A program made the translations under genes and the position numbers. DNA of 43,829 bases from DUPQ01 sp022706885 (GTDB lineage: Bacteria > Bacillota > Clostridia > DUPQ01). Location: NCBI GenBank assembly GCA_022706885.1, contig JAKJBR010000009.1, positions 1-43,829 on the forward strand, written 5' to 3'. Under the pieces are notes generated by a model. The model saw only the letters and a list, made by a program, of their open reading frames with translations. It had not been told where the DNA came from and made no database searches. Of this stretch, positions 18,333 through 25,821 are shown one piece after another (positions within the stretch are counted from its first letter, which is position 1; each line of letters opens with the position of its first letter).

Positions 18333-19979
18333 CTATTTAATGACCGTGTAATCCACCGCTATTCTGTCCAAAAGTCTTTGACCGGCTTCCCATATGTAGA
18401 TCTCTTTTTCGTAGAATGATACTTTAATTTTGGTTCCTTGTGCCATATTTCTCAAACTTTCAACATCCATCTGACCTCCGATGAAAAAGGAATACAGGAA
18501 TCCGTCATTATCCAGGAAATTCAAGTATTGGTAGTCTCCTTCGGACAGTTTATAGAAGGTGCCTTCCACTTGCTTTTTCTCGCTCACATAAAGTTTCCTG
18601 GTGGTAACCCCGTTTGCAAAAGTGTTGTCATTTATTTCATAATGGCTCTCAAAACCTACTACAAACTTATATATATCGGTTTTTCCCGTTTCAATGTTGG
18701 TTAATTGCTCGTTTCGCCAGATGACATAGGTAGCCTGATTTTTCTGCAGGGTAGTGTAAGCAAATTCGGTGCAAACAAAGGTCAGGGTGTTACCGTTTTT
18801 ATCTACGGTATCGAATTGAGTATATGATGTGTATTTACTTAGAGGGATAGGTTTTTCATCCACTTTTTTCACCAATGAGATAAAATCCGACTCCATGTCG
18901 GTATTTATTTCCTCCGCACTTGCTTCCTTTGTCAAATCCACATGGTCGGGAATGACAACACCGGGGATATACGGTATGCCGTCCGGGCTATAGAAATAAT
19001 CGTCTGAAGGGGCTTCTTTTAACACCTCGTACTCATAGAGCCGTCTTAAAGGAATAAGCTCGCCTTTTGCATCATCCTCACCGAAATCAAAAAATATACG
19101 ATCGGCTTTTATATACCATTCTATTTTCACTTCGGTACCCGGCTCTCCTGCATAAAGCGATATGTAAGTATCTTTGTAATAAAAGTCGTACAGATAACCG
19201 TCCTCACCCAGTACATATAGAACTAAGAAAAGATCATCAATTTTTTCGGAGAGTTTTACGACACCCGATGTTATTCTGATATCATAATCGCTGTTCAACT
19301 TGTACGATGTGAGTTTGCCTTCAACAAAGTTATCGTTCTGATTGGTTTCTTCATCGATATACATATCGTACGCACAACAGTATAGTTCCTTGTCGTTCTC
19401 ATCATAAGCATTACTGTCGAAGTACCAGATTACATTGACAATCTCACCCATATACTCTTTGAAGAAGTTATAAAACTGGTACTCGGTAGGATAAAATTTA
19501 AGAGTTTCTTTGTTTGCATTCCTTGCCGTTACTTCCGTACGATACCCTAAAACCTTATCTTCTTTATATGAAATAAGTCTTACAGTGGAGAGATAGTTTG
19601 CCGAATAATCTTCGTCCTCTTGATATTTCTTTTTCTCCGCAGCGAAATCCAATTCCTCCGGCTCCGGAAATTCGGGCAGGGGAGCCATCTCATATGTTAC
19701 ACCGTCAATTTCCATGGTTTTCGGTTGGGGTAACGGTTCTTCCGAAGGTACAGGGTCTTCAACAACCGGTGTATCCGTTTCCGAAGGAGCAGGTGTTTCC
19801 GAAGCTGTAGTCGGGGCAAGAGTAACTACCTCGGAAGGGCGGGGTGTTAACGTAGGTCCGCACGATGTAAGCAGGAGCAGAAGGACCATGAAAAGAATTG
19901 CAAGCCGTAAACTTTTATTCTTTACGGATTGCACATCAATTTGTCCTGACGATTGAAATACGCGGTTTATATATTTCAT
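18333..19979 (-). CDS. Large putative lipoprotein, paralogue A
   Basis: 548 residues. A 20-residue leader (MKYINRVFQS...) precedes a hydrophobic stretch ending LLLLLTSC, a lipobox with Cys40 as the lipidated residue. A Pro/Thr/Ser/Glu-rich linker (about 41-88) follows, then a globular part. Inside this part two halves look related. DGYLYDFYY...GTEVKIEWYIKADRIF resembles DGFLYSFFI...GTKIKVSFYEKEIYI, and each is preceded by a region containing VxWxF/VIW. No known domain was recognised. It is closely similar over its whole length to the gene at 21009-22631. GGAGG lies 9 bases before the ATG. It is probably a surface-anchored protein; function unknown. Confidence 0.8.
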   Translation of the reverse strand: MKYINRVFQSSGQIDVQSVKNKSLRLAILFMVLLLLLTSCGPTLTPRPSEVVTLAPTTASETPAPSETDTPVVEDPVPSEEPLPQPKTMEIDGVTYEMAPLPEFPEPEELDFAAEKKKYQEDEDYSANYLSTVRLISYKEDKVLGYRTEVTARNANKETLKFYPTEYQFYNFFKEYMGEIVNVIWYFDSNAYDENDKELYCCAYDMYIDEETNQNDNFVEGKLTSYKLNSDYDIRITSGVVKLSEKIDDLFLVLYVLGEDGYLYDFYYKDTYISLYAGEPGTEVKIEWYIKADRIFFDFGEDDAKGELIPLRRLYEYEVLKEAPSDDYFYSPDGIPYIPGVVIPDHVDLTKEASAEEINTDMESDFISLVKKVDEKPIPLSKYTSYTQFDTVDKNGNTLTFVCTEFAYTTLQKNQATYVIWRNEQLTNIETGKTDIYKFVVGFESHYEINDNTFANGVTTRKLYVSEKKQVEGTFYKLSEGDYQYLNFLDNDGFLYSFFIGGQMDVESLRNMAQGTKIKVSFYEKEIYIWEAGQRLLDRIAVDYTVIK

Positions 19980-20015
19980 TTAACTTAACCTCCACGGAAA
20001 TGTCATTTTGTCATT

Positions 20016-20029
20016 GATATTATACCATG
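20016..20029 (-). promoter_or_regulatory. Extended -10 promoter of lipoprotein A
   Basis: On the minus strand CATGGTATAATATC contains TGG-TATAAT, an extended -10 element, about 40 bases before the ATG. No good -35 box is seen. Nearly the same 14 bases (CATGATATAATATC) stand before paralogue B. Confidence 0.5.
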
Positions 20030-20102
20030 CATTGCGTTATTTCCTTTTCTTTAGTTTGACTTAAACGGAAAGGATATAGTCAATGACGGAAGGTTTTTCC
20101 GA

Positions 20103-20420
20103 TTAATCTTTTACATTATTATACGGTTCACTGTTTTCATTGCATGTAGATACAAATTCCAGTTTTAGTTGCATATTCAAACCTTTGGCTAATCTCTTCA
20201 TCATATTAAGACTGGGATTTCTCGTTCCGTTTTCAATTCTGCTGATATCCGCTTGTGTTATTCCCGTTCTTTCAGACAATTCTTTTTGTGTAAGGTTCTG
20301 TTGGTTTCTGGCATCAATCATAGCTTGGATAATGTCAAATTCAGGCTGTAAAGCATCATATTCAGCTTTTACTTCAGGATTCTGAAGTGCTTTGTATTTA
20401 TATTCTTTGTAGTTACTCAT
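20103..20420 (-). CDS. higA: XRE-family antitoxin of a HigBA module
   Basis: 105 residues. A Cro/C1 helix-turn-helix (LTQKELSERTGITQADISRIENGTRNPSLNMMKRLAKGL) lies at about residues 42-80, after an N-terminal helical region (VKAEYDALQPEFDIIQAMIDAR) typical of HigA-type antitoxins. The ATG overlaps the toxin stop by 8 bases, with GGAGG placed 7 bases upstream; an upstream in-frame ATG would touch that site. It neutralises the toxin made from the preceding gene and should bind the palindrome in the shared promoter. The module sits exactly between two lipoprotein paralogues. Confidence 0.88.
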   Translation of the reverse strand: MSNYKEYKYKALQNPEVKAEYDALQPEFDIIQAMIDARNQQNLTQKELSERTGITQADISRIENGTRNPSLNMMKRLAKGLNMQLKLEFVSTCNENSEPYNNVKD

Positions 20421-20763
20421 TGTCATACCTCCGTTCATAATCTTTCTTATACTTTTTAGCAAGTTCAATCTCATGTTTAGGTGTTTTATCAGTCTTCTTG
20501 ATAAAGCCGTTTGTCAATATTGCTTTGTGACCGGAAATAAAGAAATACAACACTCTTGTTATATCGCACCCTTGCTGTGTTCTAAGTTCAAATAATCCTT
20601 CCTCAATAGCTTTGGAATAGGGACCTCTAAGCTTGTGTCCGTATATTTCCGGTAAATCAATTGTTCTCAGAGTTTTAGCTAAAAGCTTAGGTTCTAAAGA
20701 ATCAAGAAAGTCTTTGACCGGACACACTCCATCTTCCGTATTGTAGAAAATAACTTCAAACAC
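20413..20763 (-). CDS. higB: HigB/Gp49-like RNase toxin, GTG start
   Basis: 116 residues of the RelE/HigB superfamily (phage-derived Gp49-like): FEVIFYNTEDGVCPVKDFLDSL, then HKLRGPYSKAIEEGLFELRTQQGCDITRVLYFF and the basic end HEIELAKKYKKDYERR. Such toxins cleave mRNA on the ribosome. The start is GTG, with AGGAG at a suitable distance. Toxin-before-antitoxin order and the overlapping stop/start are typical of HigBA. All conserved blocks appear intact, so it is probably functional. Confidence 0.87.
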   Translation of the reverse strand: MFEVIFYNTEDGVCPVKDFLDSLEPKLLAKTLRTIDLPEIYGHKLRGPYSKAIEEGLFELRTQQGCDITRVLYFFISGHKAILTNGFIKKTDKTPKHEIELAKKYKKDYERRYDNE

Positions 20764-20787
20764 TCATACTCTCCTATCTCAACATCA

Positions 20788-20816
20788 ATTATATGTCGTA
20801 TACGACATATTGTCAA
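20788..20816 (-). promoter_or_regulatory. Consensus promoter with palindromic operator for higBA
   Basis: On the minus strand TTGACA, exactly 17 bases, then TATAAT: a perfect sigma-A consensus. The spacer is filled by a perfect 20-base palindrome, ATATGTCGTATACGACATAT (20791-20810), which also covers part of the -10 box. Binding of HigA or the HigBA complex there would block RNA polymerase. Confidence 0.85.
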
Positions 20817-20939
20817 TAAAAACAGTATTGTTTAAATGAAAACTGATAACGGTAAATCGAACATTCTTTTTTAAATTGACATATTTCAATTGTTTTTTTA
20901 AGCAGACGACACAATCGTATTTTTGGGCAACGATAAACA

Positions 20940-20990
20940 CCTGAAGCAACATAATTTTTGCATATTATGATGAAATTTATTTACTTCAGG
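20940..20990. terminator. Stem-loop downstream of lipoprotein B
   Basis: CCTGAAG (20940-20946) pairs with CTTCAGG (20984-20990), and a nested CATAAT/ATTATG stem lies in the loop. TTTTT follows on the plus side only. It is just after the stop of the minus-strand lipoprotein gene, so it may mark the 3' end of that transcript. Confidence 0.35.
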
Positions 20991-21008
20991 TTTTTAGTTT
21001 TAAATGTT

Positions 21009-22631
21009 CTAATCAATTACCGAAAACTCTACCGCTTGTCTGTCCAGGATTCTGCTTCCCGCCTCCCAGATGTACATTTCCTTCTCGTAGAATGCTACTC
21101 TTATTTTTGTGCCTTTTTTTATTTCAAATAAATCATCGGAACTTTCCATCATACCCCATATGAAAGGAGCATACATAAATCCGTCTTCACCTACAAATAC
21201 CAGGTAATAGTAATCTCCCATAGCCAGCTCATAGAATGTACCTTCCATTACTATTTTATCACTTGTATAAAGTTTCCTTGTGGAAACGACATATTCAAAA
21301 GTATCGGAATCCACCGAGTAGTCTTCAATACCTATCACATATTTATATATATCCGTCTTTCCGGTTGCCTTATCTGTCAATTCCCTGTTTTGCCAAATAA
21401 CACAGACTATCGCATCTTTCTCCAAATTCTCATCATTAAAATGCGAGTATGCAAAGGTCAAACTGTTACCGTGTTTATCTACGGCATCAAGTACGGTAAG
21501 ATCATCGTAATAATCAAAAGAAGCAGTTCTTTTTTCTACAATTTTTACAAACGAAACAAAATGAGACTCCATGTCGGTATTCATTTCCTCAGCGGTTGCT
21601 TCAATTGTTAAGTCCACATCATCGGGTATAACAACTGACGGAGCATAAGGTATGCCTTCCTCACTTTTTCCCAATTCCTCAATGTATGCCGATTGTCCTA
21701 TGAGTTCAATATCCATGACTCCTCTCACAGTGAGAAATACCCGCTCGTTATCCGGGCTTTCATAATTTCCCAATAAGAGGGTTTCTATAATCCAATTCAT
21801 TCGCACTTCATGGCCAATCGTTTTTTTATAGTCATACAGTATGGAATCATCTAAATAGAAATCATATATTTTACCGTCATTGCCCAGTACGGATATGAGC
21901 CTGAATTCGTCGTCAAACATTTCACTGTACTTTATAACACCGTCCAATGTCCGCGGAGTAGTGTCGGTGTATAATGCATACGATGACAGTCTGCTTGTAT
22001 CAAAGTCATCTATGAATTCATCTACAAATAAATCATATCCGTAACAATAAACTTGCTTATCTTCACTGTAATTATCACCTTCCAGAAAGAACCAGAGGAT
22101 ATTAACAATATCACCCATGTGAGATTCAACTTTTCTATTAAAAGTATCCCAATAAAACTGGAATTGAAGTTCTTCTTTTTTTGCATTCCTTCCCGTAACT
22201 TCAATAAAGCCCTGATATGCGTTGGAGTTGGTGTAGGATACCAGCCTTACGTTGGAAAGATAATCCATATAATATCTTCCGTCGCTTTCTATGTATTTGC
22301 TTTTTTCCGCAGCAAAATCCAGTTCTGTCTGTTCCGGCATATCGGGCAGCGGGGCGACTTCATATGTTACACCGTCTATTACTACCGTTTTCACCTCAGG
22401 TACCGGATCATCAGGCAGCGGTTCTTCACTGGGCACAACTGTTTCCGAAGGTGTAGGAGTTTCCGGAACAGTTGTTACAATCTCGGAAGGGCGGGGAGAT
22501 ACCTTGGGAGTGCAAGATGTAAGCAGCAACATCAGAACCATAAAAAGCATTAAAAGACGCAAGCCTTTATTCCGTACCGAACAAGTTTCAGGTTTTCCTG
22601 GCAATTTAAATACACGGTTTATATATTTCAT
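21009..22631 (-). CDS. Large putative lipoprotein, paralogue B
   Basis: 540 residues, full-length homologue of the protein at 18333-19979. It has the same MKYINRVF leader, a lipobox ending MLLLTSC with Cys40, a Pro/Thr/Ser/Glu-rich linker, and shared blocks such as IDGVTYE(V/M)APLP, ELDFAAEK, DMES(H/D)F and FYEKE(M/I)YIWEAG. The internal two-fold similarity seen in paralogue A is also present (DGKIYDFYL...GHEVRMNWI and DGFMYAPFI...GTKIRVAFYEKEMYI). GGAGG precedes the ATG. It is transcribed divergently from the sigI operon. I infer an extracytoplasmic lipid-anchored protein of unknown role; proximity to sigI suggests an envelope function but does not prove it. Confidence 0.8.
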   Translation of the reverse strand: MKYINRVFKLPGKPETCSVRNKGLRLLMLFMVLMLLLTSCTPKVSPRPSEIVTTVPETPTPSETVVPSEEPLPDDPVPEVKTVVIDGVTYEVAPLPDMPEQTELDFAAEKSKYIESDGRYYMDYLSNVRLVSYTNSNAYQGFIEVTGRNAKKEELQFQFYWDTFNRKVESHMGDIVNILWFFLEGDNYSEDKQVYCYGYDLFVDEFIDDFDTSRLSSYALYTDTTPRTLDGVIKYSEMFDDEFRLISVLGNDGKIYDFYLDDSILYDYKKTIGHEVRMNWIIETLLLGNYESPDNERVFLTVRGVMDIELIGQSAYIEELGKSEEGIPYAPSVVIPDDVDLTIEATAEEMNTDMESHFVSFVKIVEKRTASFDYYDDLTVLDAVDKHGNSLTFAYSHFNDENLEKDAIVCVIWQNRELTDKATGKTDIYKYVIGIEDYSVDSDTFEYVVSTRKLYTSDKIVMEGTFYELAMGDYYYLVFVGEDGFMYAPFIWGMMESSDDLFEIKKGTKIRVAFYEKEMYIWEAGSRILDRQAVEFSVID

Positions 22632-22665
22632 TTAACTAACCTCCAAGGGCATGGTGTTATTCACG

Positions 22666-22679
22666 GATATTATATCATG
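22666..22679 (-). promoter_or_regulatory. Extended -10 promoter of lipoprotein B
   Basis: On the minus strand CATGATATAATATC contains TGA-TATAAT about 40 bases before the ATG. It nearly matches the element before paralogue A. No convincing -35 box. Confidence 0.5.
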
Positions 22680-22885
22680 TAATCTGATAAGAACTATAAC
22701 AGTGATACTTATTTAACAGGCTTTATACACAAATCTCAATCAAATCATTACATATCATCTTTTTGTTAATTGTAAGGATATTAATTTTCCCCGACATCGG
22801 GAATTGCCTGTTTACCGACATAATTTAAACATATATGATAGAATTCATATTACTTTATCGGGTTTTATGAAAAATATAGGATACG

Positions 22886-22912
22886 ACCCCGATTATATAA
22901 ATCCTTTGCGTA
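22886..22912 (+). promoter_or_regulatory. SigI-like promoter of sigI-rsgI
   Basis: ACCCC (22886-22890), then an 18-base gap, then CGTA (22909-22912), about 27 bases before the sigI ATG. The C-rich -35 and CGWA -10 resemble the type reported for SigI promoters. The same elements with a 19-base gap stand before the acidic lipoprotein gene at 24949. The shared core is GACCCCGAT...TTGCGTA. This suggests that sigI is autoregulated; the match is by eye. Confidence 0.5.
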
Positions 22913-22938
22913 TTCTATATACGAGAAGAGGGTGAGGT

Positions 22939-23667
22939 ATGGAAAGAGAGCATCAGATTGTAAAAGCGGTCTATGCGGCAAAAGATAACTCTCAAAAAGC
23001 CGATGATCTCATAAGAGATTATATCCCTTTCATACGCTCGGAAGCTTCCAAAGCCGTTTCAGGCTTTTGTACCGAGCAGGATGATGAATTCAGTATAGCC
23101 ATGATTGCTTTTCACGAGGCAATACTGGGATACGAAAGGGAAAGAGGTACTTTTTTAAATTATGCGTCTATGCTTATTCGCAGTCGCATTATTGACTACC
23201 AAAGAAAAGAGGCAAGACATAAGGGCACGATATCCCTGTACGAAGAAACCGGCGAAGACGAAAGAACATTAATGGATGAATTGGCTGATGAGAAAGACTA
23301 TTATGAATCTTCAGCCAACCTGGAAGCCACAAAGCAGGAAATTGAAGAATTGGCAGCTACAATAGCACAATACGGAGTAAGTTTTTCCGATATTGCGGAC
23401 AATTCACCAAAGCAAGGTCGTACATTGGAGGCCTGTGCGCAAGCCATAAGTTACGGAGCACAAAGCAAAGAGATTCTGGATAAGTTGACCAAAACCAAAA
23501 AACTGCCTCTGGCAGAATTGGTCAGAGGATCCGGGGTGGAACGTAAAACTTTGGAACGTCACAGAAAATACATACTGGTAATGCTTTTACTCCATACCAA
23601 CGGATACGAAATAATTCGCGGATACCTCAGGAATAAAATTGTAAGGAAAGGAGGAAGTCTCAAATGA
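22939..23667 (+). CDS. sigI: Sigma-I-type RNA polymerase sigma factor
   Basis: 242 residues. Region 2-like blocks (DDLIRDYIPFIRSEASKAV, DDEFSIAMIAFHEAILGYERERGTFLNYASMLIRSRIIDYQRKEARHK) match SigI. The C-terminal half (GVERKTLERHRKYILVMLLLHTNGYEIIRGYL) is the family-specific end that recognises the -35 region. In Bacillus SigI responds to heat and envelope stress; in cellulolytic clostridia multiple SigI factors are tied to polysaccharide sensing. Its stop overlaps the start of the RsgI-like gene by ATGA, so the two are made together, as in known SigI-RsgI pairs. Confidence 0.92.
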   Translation: MEREHQIVKAVYAAKDNSQKADDLIRDYIPFIRSEASKAVSGFCTEQDDEFSIAMIAFHEAILGYERERGTFLNYASMLIRSRIIDYQRKEARHKGTISLYEETGEDERTLMDELADEKDYYESSANLEATKQEIEELAATIAQYGVSFSDIADNSPKQGRTLEACAQAISYGAQSKEILDKLTKTKKLPLAELVRGSGVERKTLERHRKYILVMLLLHTNGYEIIRGYLRNKIVRKGGSLK

Positions 23668-24776
23668 AATACATGGTAATGGAATGTCATCTCAGCTATG
23701 CGGTAGTTTTAAGCCAGGACGGACGCTTCCTGAAAGTCGCCAACAGACACTATGAAGTAGGGCAGACTGTAACAAATGTAATTGAGATGCAAATTCCTCA
23801 GTCTGTTCCCAAAGAAAAAACGGTAGTAAAAGAAAGAGAGAGAAGGCGGTGGGTATATGCTGCGGTAGCCGTGGCAGCGGTTTTCCTGTTGGTATTTTCC
23901 TTCGCACTGCAAGCCGGTCTGTCAACTTTTGCTTCCATATATTTAAGCATAAATCCCGAAGTGAGAATAGATGTCAACAGATACGATAAAGTAATCGCTC
24001 TTGAAGGCATAAATACCGAAGGTAAGAAACTGGTTGAAGAATATCACTATAACAATAAAGAACTGAATCCTGTAATTGACGAACTTGTGGACAGAGCCAT
24101 AGAGATGGGTTACTTGCACGAGGGCGGTCGGATTACCTTAGTTTTGGACTCCGGGAGTGATGAATGGATAGCAACTCACGGAGTTACCTTGGGTTCCACT
24201 TTAACCGAGCATGTAAAAGAAAAACTTTCGGTTACTATTGAAATAAGTGATAAGAATAATCCGGAAGATAAAATAGTAATTCCGATGGATGACGATGAAG
24301 AAAGTATACATAACGACACGGAAGATGACTATGACGATATTGATGACGACACTGAAGATAATGATATTGATGATACCGATAATGATGGCGAGTATGAATC
24401 GTATGATGACGAAGAAACCGATGACGATGATGACAAGTACGATTCGGACAATGACGAAGAAACGGATGACGATGATGACAAGTATGATTCGGACAATGAC
24501 GAAGAAATCGATGACGACGATGACGAGTATGAATCGGACGATGACGAAGAAACGGATGACGATGATGACAAGTATGATTCGGACAATGACGAAGAAATCG
24601 ATGACGACGATGACGAGTATGAATCGGACGATGACGAAGAAACAGATGACGACGATGACGAGTATGAATCGGATGATGACGAAGAAATCGATGACGACGA
24701 TGACGAGTATGATTCGGACGATGACGACGATGACACAGATGATGACACTTACTCAGACGACAGCGATGATTCTTAA
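23664..24776 (+). CDS. rsgI: RsgI-like transmembrane anti-sigma factor with acidic repeat tail
   Basis: 370 residues. The N-terminal RsgI domain (MKYMVMECHLSYAVVLSQDG, about 1-48) should bind SigI inside the cell. A membrane helix lies at about 63-82, followed by the extracytoplasmic domain with YLSINPEVRIDVN. The Asn97-Pro98 bond corresponds to the reported autocleavage site of RsgI proteins. After about residue 205 the chain is almost only Asp, Glu, Ser, Tyr, Thr, Asn and Lys. It includes seven consecutive 15-residue repeats (residues 250-354, unit EE(T/I)DDDDD(K/E)Y(D/E)SD(N/D)D). No carbohydrate-binding module or other sensor fold is seen; the acidic disordered tail takes that place. GGAGG precedes the ATG, which overlaps the sigI stop. 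Confidence 0.88.
   Translation: MKYMVMECHLSYAVVLSQDGRFLKVANRHYEVGQTVTNVIEMQIPQSVPKEKTVVKERERRRWVYAAVAVAAVFLLVFSFALQAGLSTFASIYLSINPEVRIDVNRYDKVIALEGINTEGKKLVEEYHYNNKELNPVIDELVDRAIEMGYLHEGGRITLVLDSGSDEWIATHGVTLGSTLTEHVKEKLSVTIEISDKNNPEDKIVIPMDDDEESIHNDTEDDYDDIDDDTEDNDIDDTDNDGEYESYDDEETDDDDDKYDSDNDEETDDDDDKYDSDNDEEIDDDDDEYESDDDEETDDDDDKYDSDNDEEIDDDDDEYESDDDEETDDDDDEYESDDDEEIDDDDDEYDSDDDDDDTDDDTYSDDSDDS
24411..24725 (+). repeat. Seven in-frame 45-bp tandem repeats in rsgI
   Basis: Seven units of exactly 45 bases begin at 24411, 24456, 24501, 24546, 24591, 24636 and 24681. Unit types alternate: EETDDDDDKYDSDND appears as units 1, 2 and 4, and EEIDDDDDEYESDDD as 3 and 5. Units 4-5 nearly duplicate 2-3 at DNA level, suggesting expansion by 90-bp steps. 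The array preserves the frame, so copy-number change alters only tail length. Confidence 0.93.
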
Positions 24777-24861
24777 ATGATATTCATTAGTCGATTTTAA
24801 TTATGCATTTTGTGTGTTTCATGTGCAAAAAAGAAACCGAACTTTGAAAATATATATTGCG

Positions 24862-24889
24862 ACCCCGATATCGGGAAAACTATTGCGTA
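24862..24889 (+). promoter_or_regulatory. SigI-like promoter of the acidic lipoprotein gene
   Basis: ACCCC (24862-24866), a 19-base gap, then CGTA (24886-24889), about 60 bases before the ATG. A perfect 12-base palindrome, CCCGATATCGGG (24864-24875), overlaps the -35 element. The core matches the element before sigI. Confidence 0.5.
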
Positions 24890-24948
24890 ATCTACAAGTG
24901 AAAAGGCATATTGCCCGTTGAATCAAAAAATGAAAGGAGAATGATTTA

Positions 24949-25698
24949 ATGAAAAAATATTCAGTATTAAAAACATTATCAATTATTTTGAGCCTGGTGC
25001 TTATAAGCGCCGTAGCACTTGTAGGATGCAATTTGAGAAGGCCTGACAGTGACGAAGAGAAAGTTGTTTCTGTCGGAACTTTATTACTCAGAGTTAACCC
25101 CGAGATAGCTATAGAATACGATAACAACGGTATAGTTGTAGCGTTACAGGCAAAAAATGAAGATGCAGAAGCCATATTGAAAGGTAAAGAAGGTTTAGTA
25201 GGTAAAGAAACCCGGGAAGTGATATCAAAGCTTGTTGAAGCTATAGGAGAAGCCGGTTATTTTGTAGAAGAAATAGAAGGGGAAGCACGTCAGATTACCA
25301 TTGAAATCACAAAGGGTTCTAAATTGCCATATGACCAATTTATTGAAGAAGTGGTTGCCGAAGTCCGCAAAAGTGTGGAAGACAACAATTGGAAAGCTCC
25401 TTTAGGTGTCAAAAACGACAGCGACTTCGGATTAGCGGATTACAATGACAAGGATTATCATAGTTCAGACGATGATGATGACGACACGGATGAAGACGAC
25501 ATTGACGATGATGATGACGACACGGATGAAGACGATATCGATGATGACGATGATACGGATGAAGACGATATCGATGATGACGATGAAGATGATACGGATG
25601 ATGACATCGATGATGACGATGAAGATGATACGGATGATGATGACATCGATGATGACGACGAAGATGATGCGGATGATGACGACGACACTGACGATTAA
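24949..25698 (+). CDS. Lipoprotein resembling the RsgI extracytoplasmic domain, with poly-acidic tail
   Basis: 249 residues. The signal peptide ends in LVGC, with Cys27 as the likely lipidated residue. The next part, LLLRVNPEIAIEYDNNGIVVALQAKNED, aligns by eye with the RsgI segment YLSINPEVRIDVNRYDKVIALEGINTEG. It includes the Asn-Pro site (Asn50-Pro51) and a following helical/strand region (LVEAIGEAGYF..., ITIEITKGSKLP). From about residue 174 to the end it is nearly all Asp/Glu with Thr/Ile, in irregular 11-13-residue units (DDDDDTDEDDI-type). It lacks the cytoplasmic SigI-binding domain and membrane helix, so it cannot act as an anti-sigma factor itself. AAAGGAG precedes the ATG. I infer a surface companion or decoy of RsgI. 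Confidence 0.75.
   Translation: MKKYSVLKTLSIILSLVLISAVALVGCNLRRPDSDEEKVVSVGTLLLRVNPEIAIEYDNNGIVVALQAKNEDAEAILKGKEGLVGKETREVISKLVEAIGEAGYFVEEIEGEARQITIEITKGSKLPYDQFIEEVVAEVRKSVEDNNWKAPLGVKNDSDFGLADYNDKDYHSSDDDDDDTDEDDIDDDDDDTDEDDIDDDDDTDEDDIDDDDEDDTDDDIDDDDEDDTDDDDIDDDDEDDADDDDDTDD
25474..25695 (+). repeat. Degenerate acidic repeats in the lipoprotein tail
   Basis: GATGAC-rich DNA encodes five or six units of 11-13 residues, such as DDDDDDTDEDDI and DDDDEDDTDDDI. The period differs from the 15-residue repeat in rsgI, so the two tails probably expanded independently. Confidence 0.8.
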
Positions 25699-25789
25699 AA
25701 GACAAAGCCTTTAAAACTCTTTAATGAACTAAAGCACAATTAATCCTCAACACTTATGAAAAATATACAGGCATGATGCAAAAGCAGAC

Positions 25790-25811
25790 TCACACGGCAA
25801 CTACCGTGTGA
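25790..25811. terminator. Terminator-like hairpin between convergent genes
   Basis: TCACACGG and CCGTGTGA form a perfect 8-base stem around CAACTA. It lies between the acidic lipoprotein gene and the convergent nicotinamidase gene, so it may serve both. On the minus strand a TTTT follows shortly after. Confidence 0.6.
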
Positions 25812-25821
25812 TATGCTGTTA

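Larger units (their letters stand above)
22632..22938. other. Divergent intergenic region between lipoprotein B and sigI
   Basis: 307 bases with no gene. It holds the extended -10 promoter of lipoprotein B, a near-palindrome CCCGACATCGGG (22790-22801), and the SigI-like promoter of sigI. The half-site CCCCGAT recurs in the sigI promoter, and CCCGATATCGGG recurs in the promoter of the acidic lipoprotein at 24949. Confidence 0.6.

Noticed and set aside
22053..22553. 166-residue plus-strand open frame inside lipoprotein B
   Set aside because: Antisense shadow of a well-supported gene, odd composition and no ribosome site.
24411..24725. CRISPR-like array
   Set aside because: Units are contiguous 45-mers without spacers and lie in frame inside a gene.
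24329..24748. Long Ser-rich open frame on the minus strand opposite rsgI
   Set aside because: It is the complement of GAC/GAT repeats (giving TCA/TCG serine codons); no ribosome site, low-complexity shadow.
24411..25695. RTX or other calcium-binding beta-roll repeats
   Set aside because: No GGxGxD nonapeptides; the tails are low-complexity acidic and probably disordered. Cation binding is possible but not through an RTX fold.
25751..25770. Single CACTTATG copy near 25.75 kb as a further AlbA_2 site
   Set aside because: An isolated octamer is expected about once by chance in a window this size; no partner copy is nearby.
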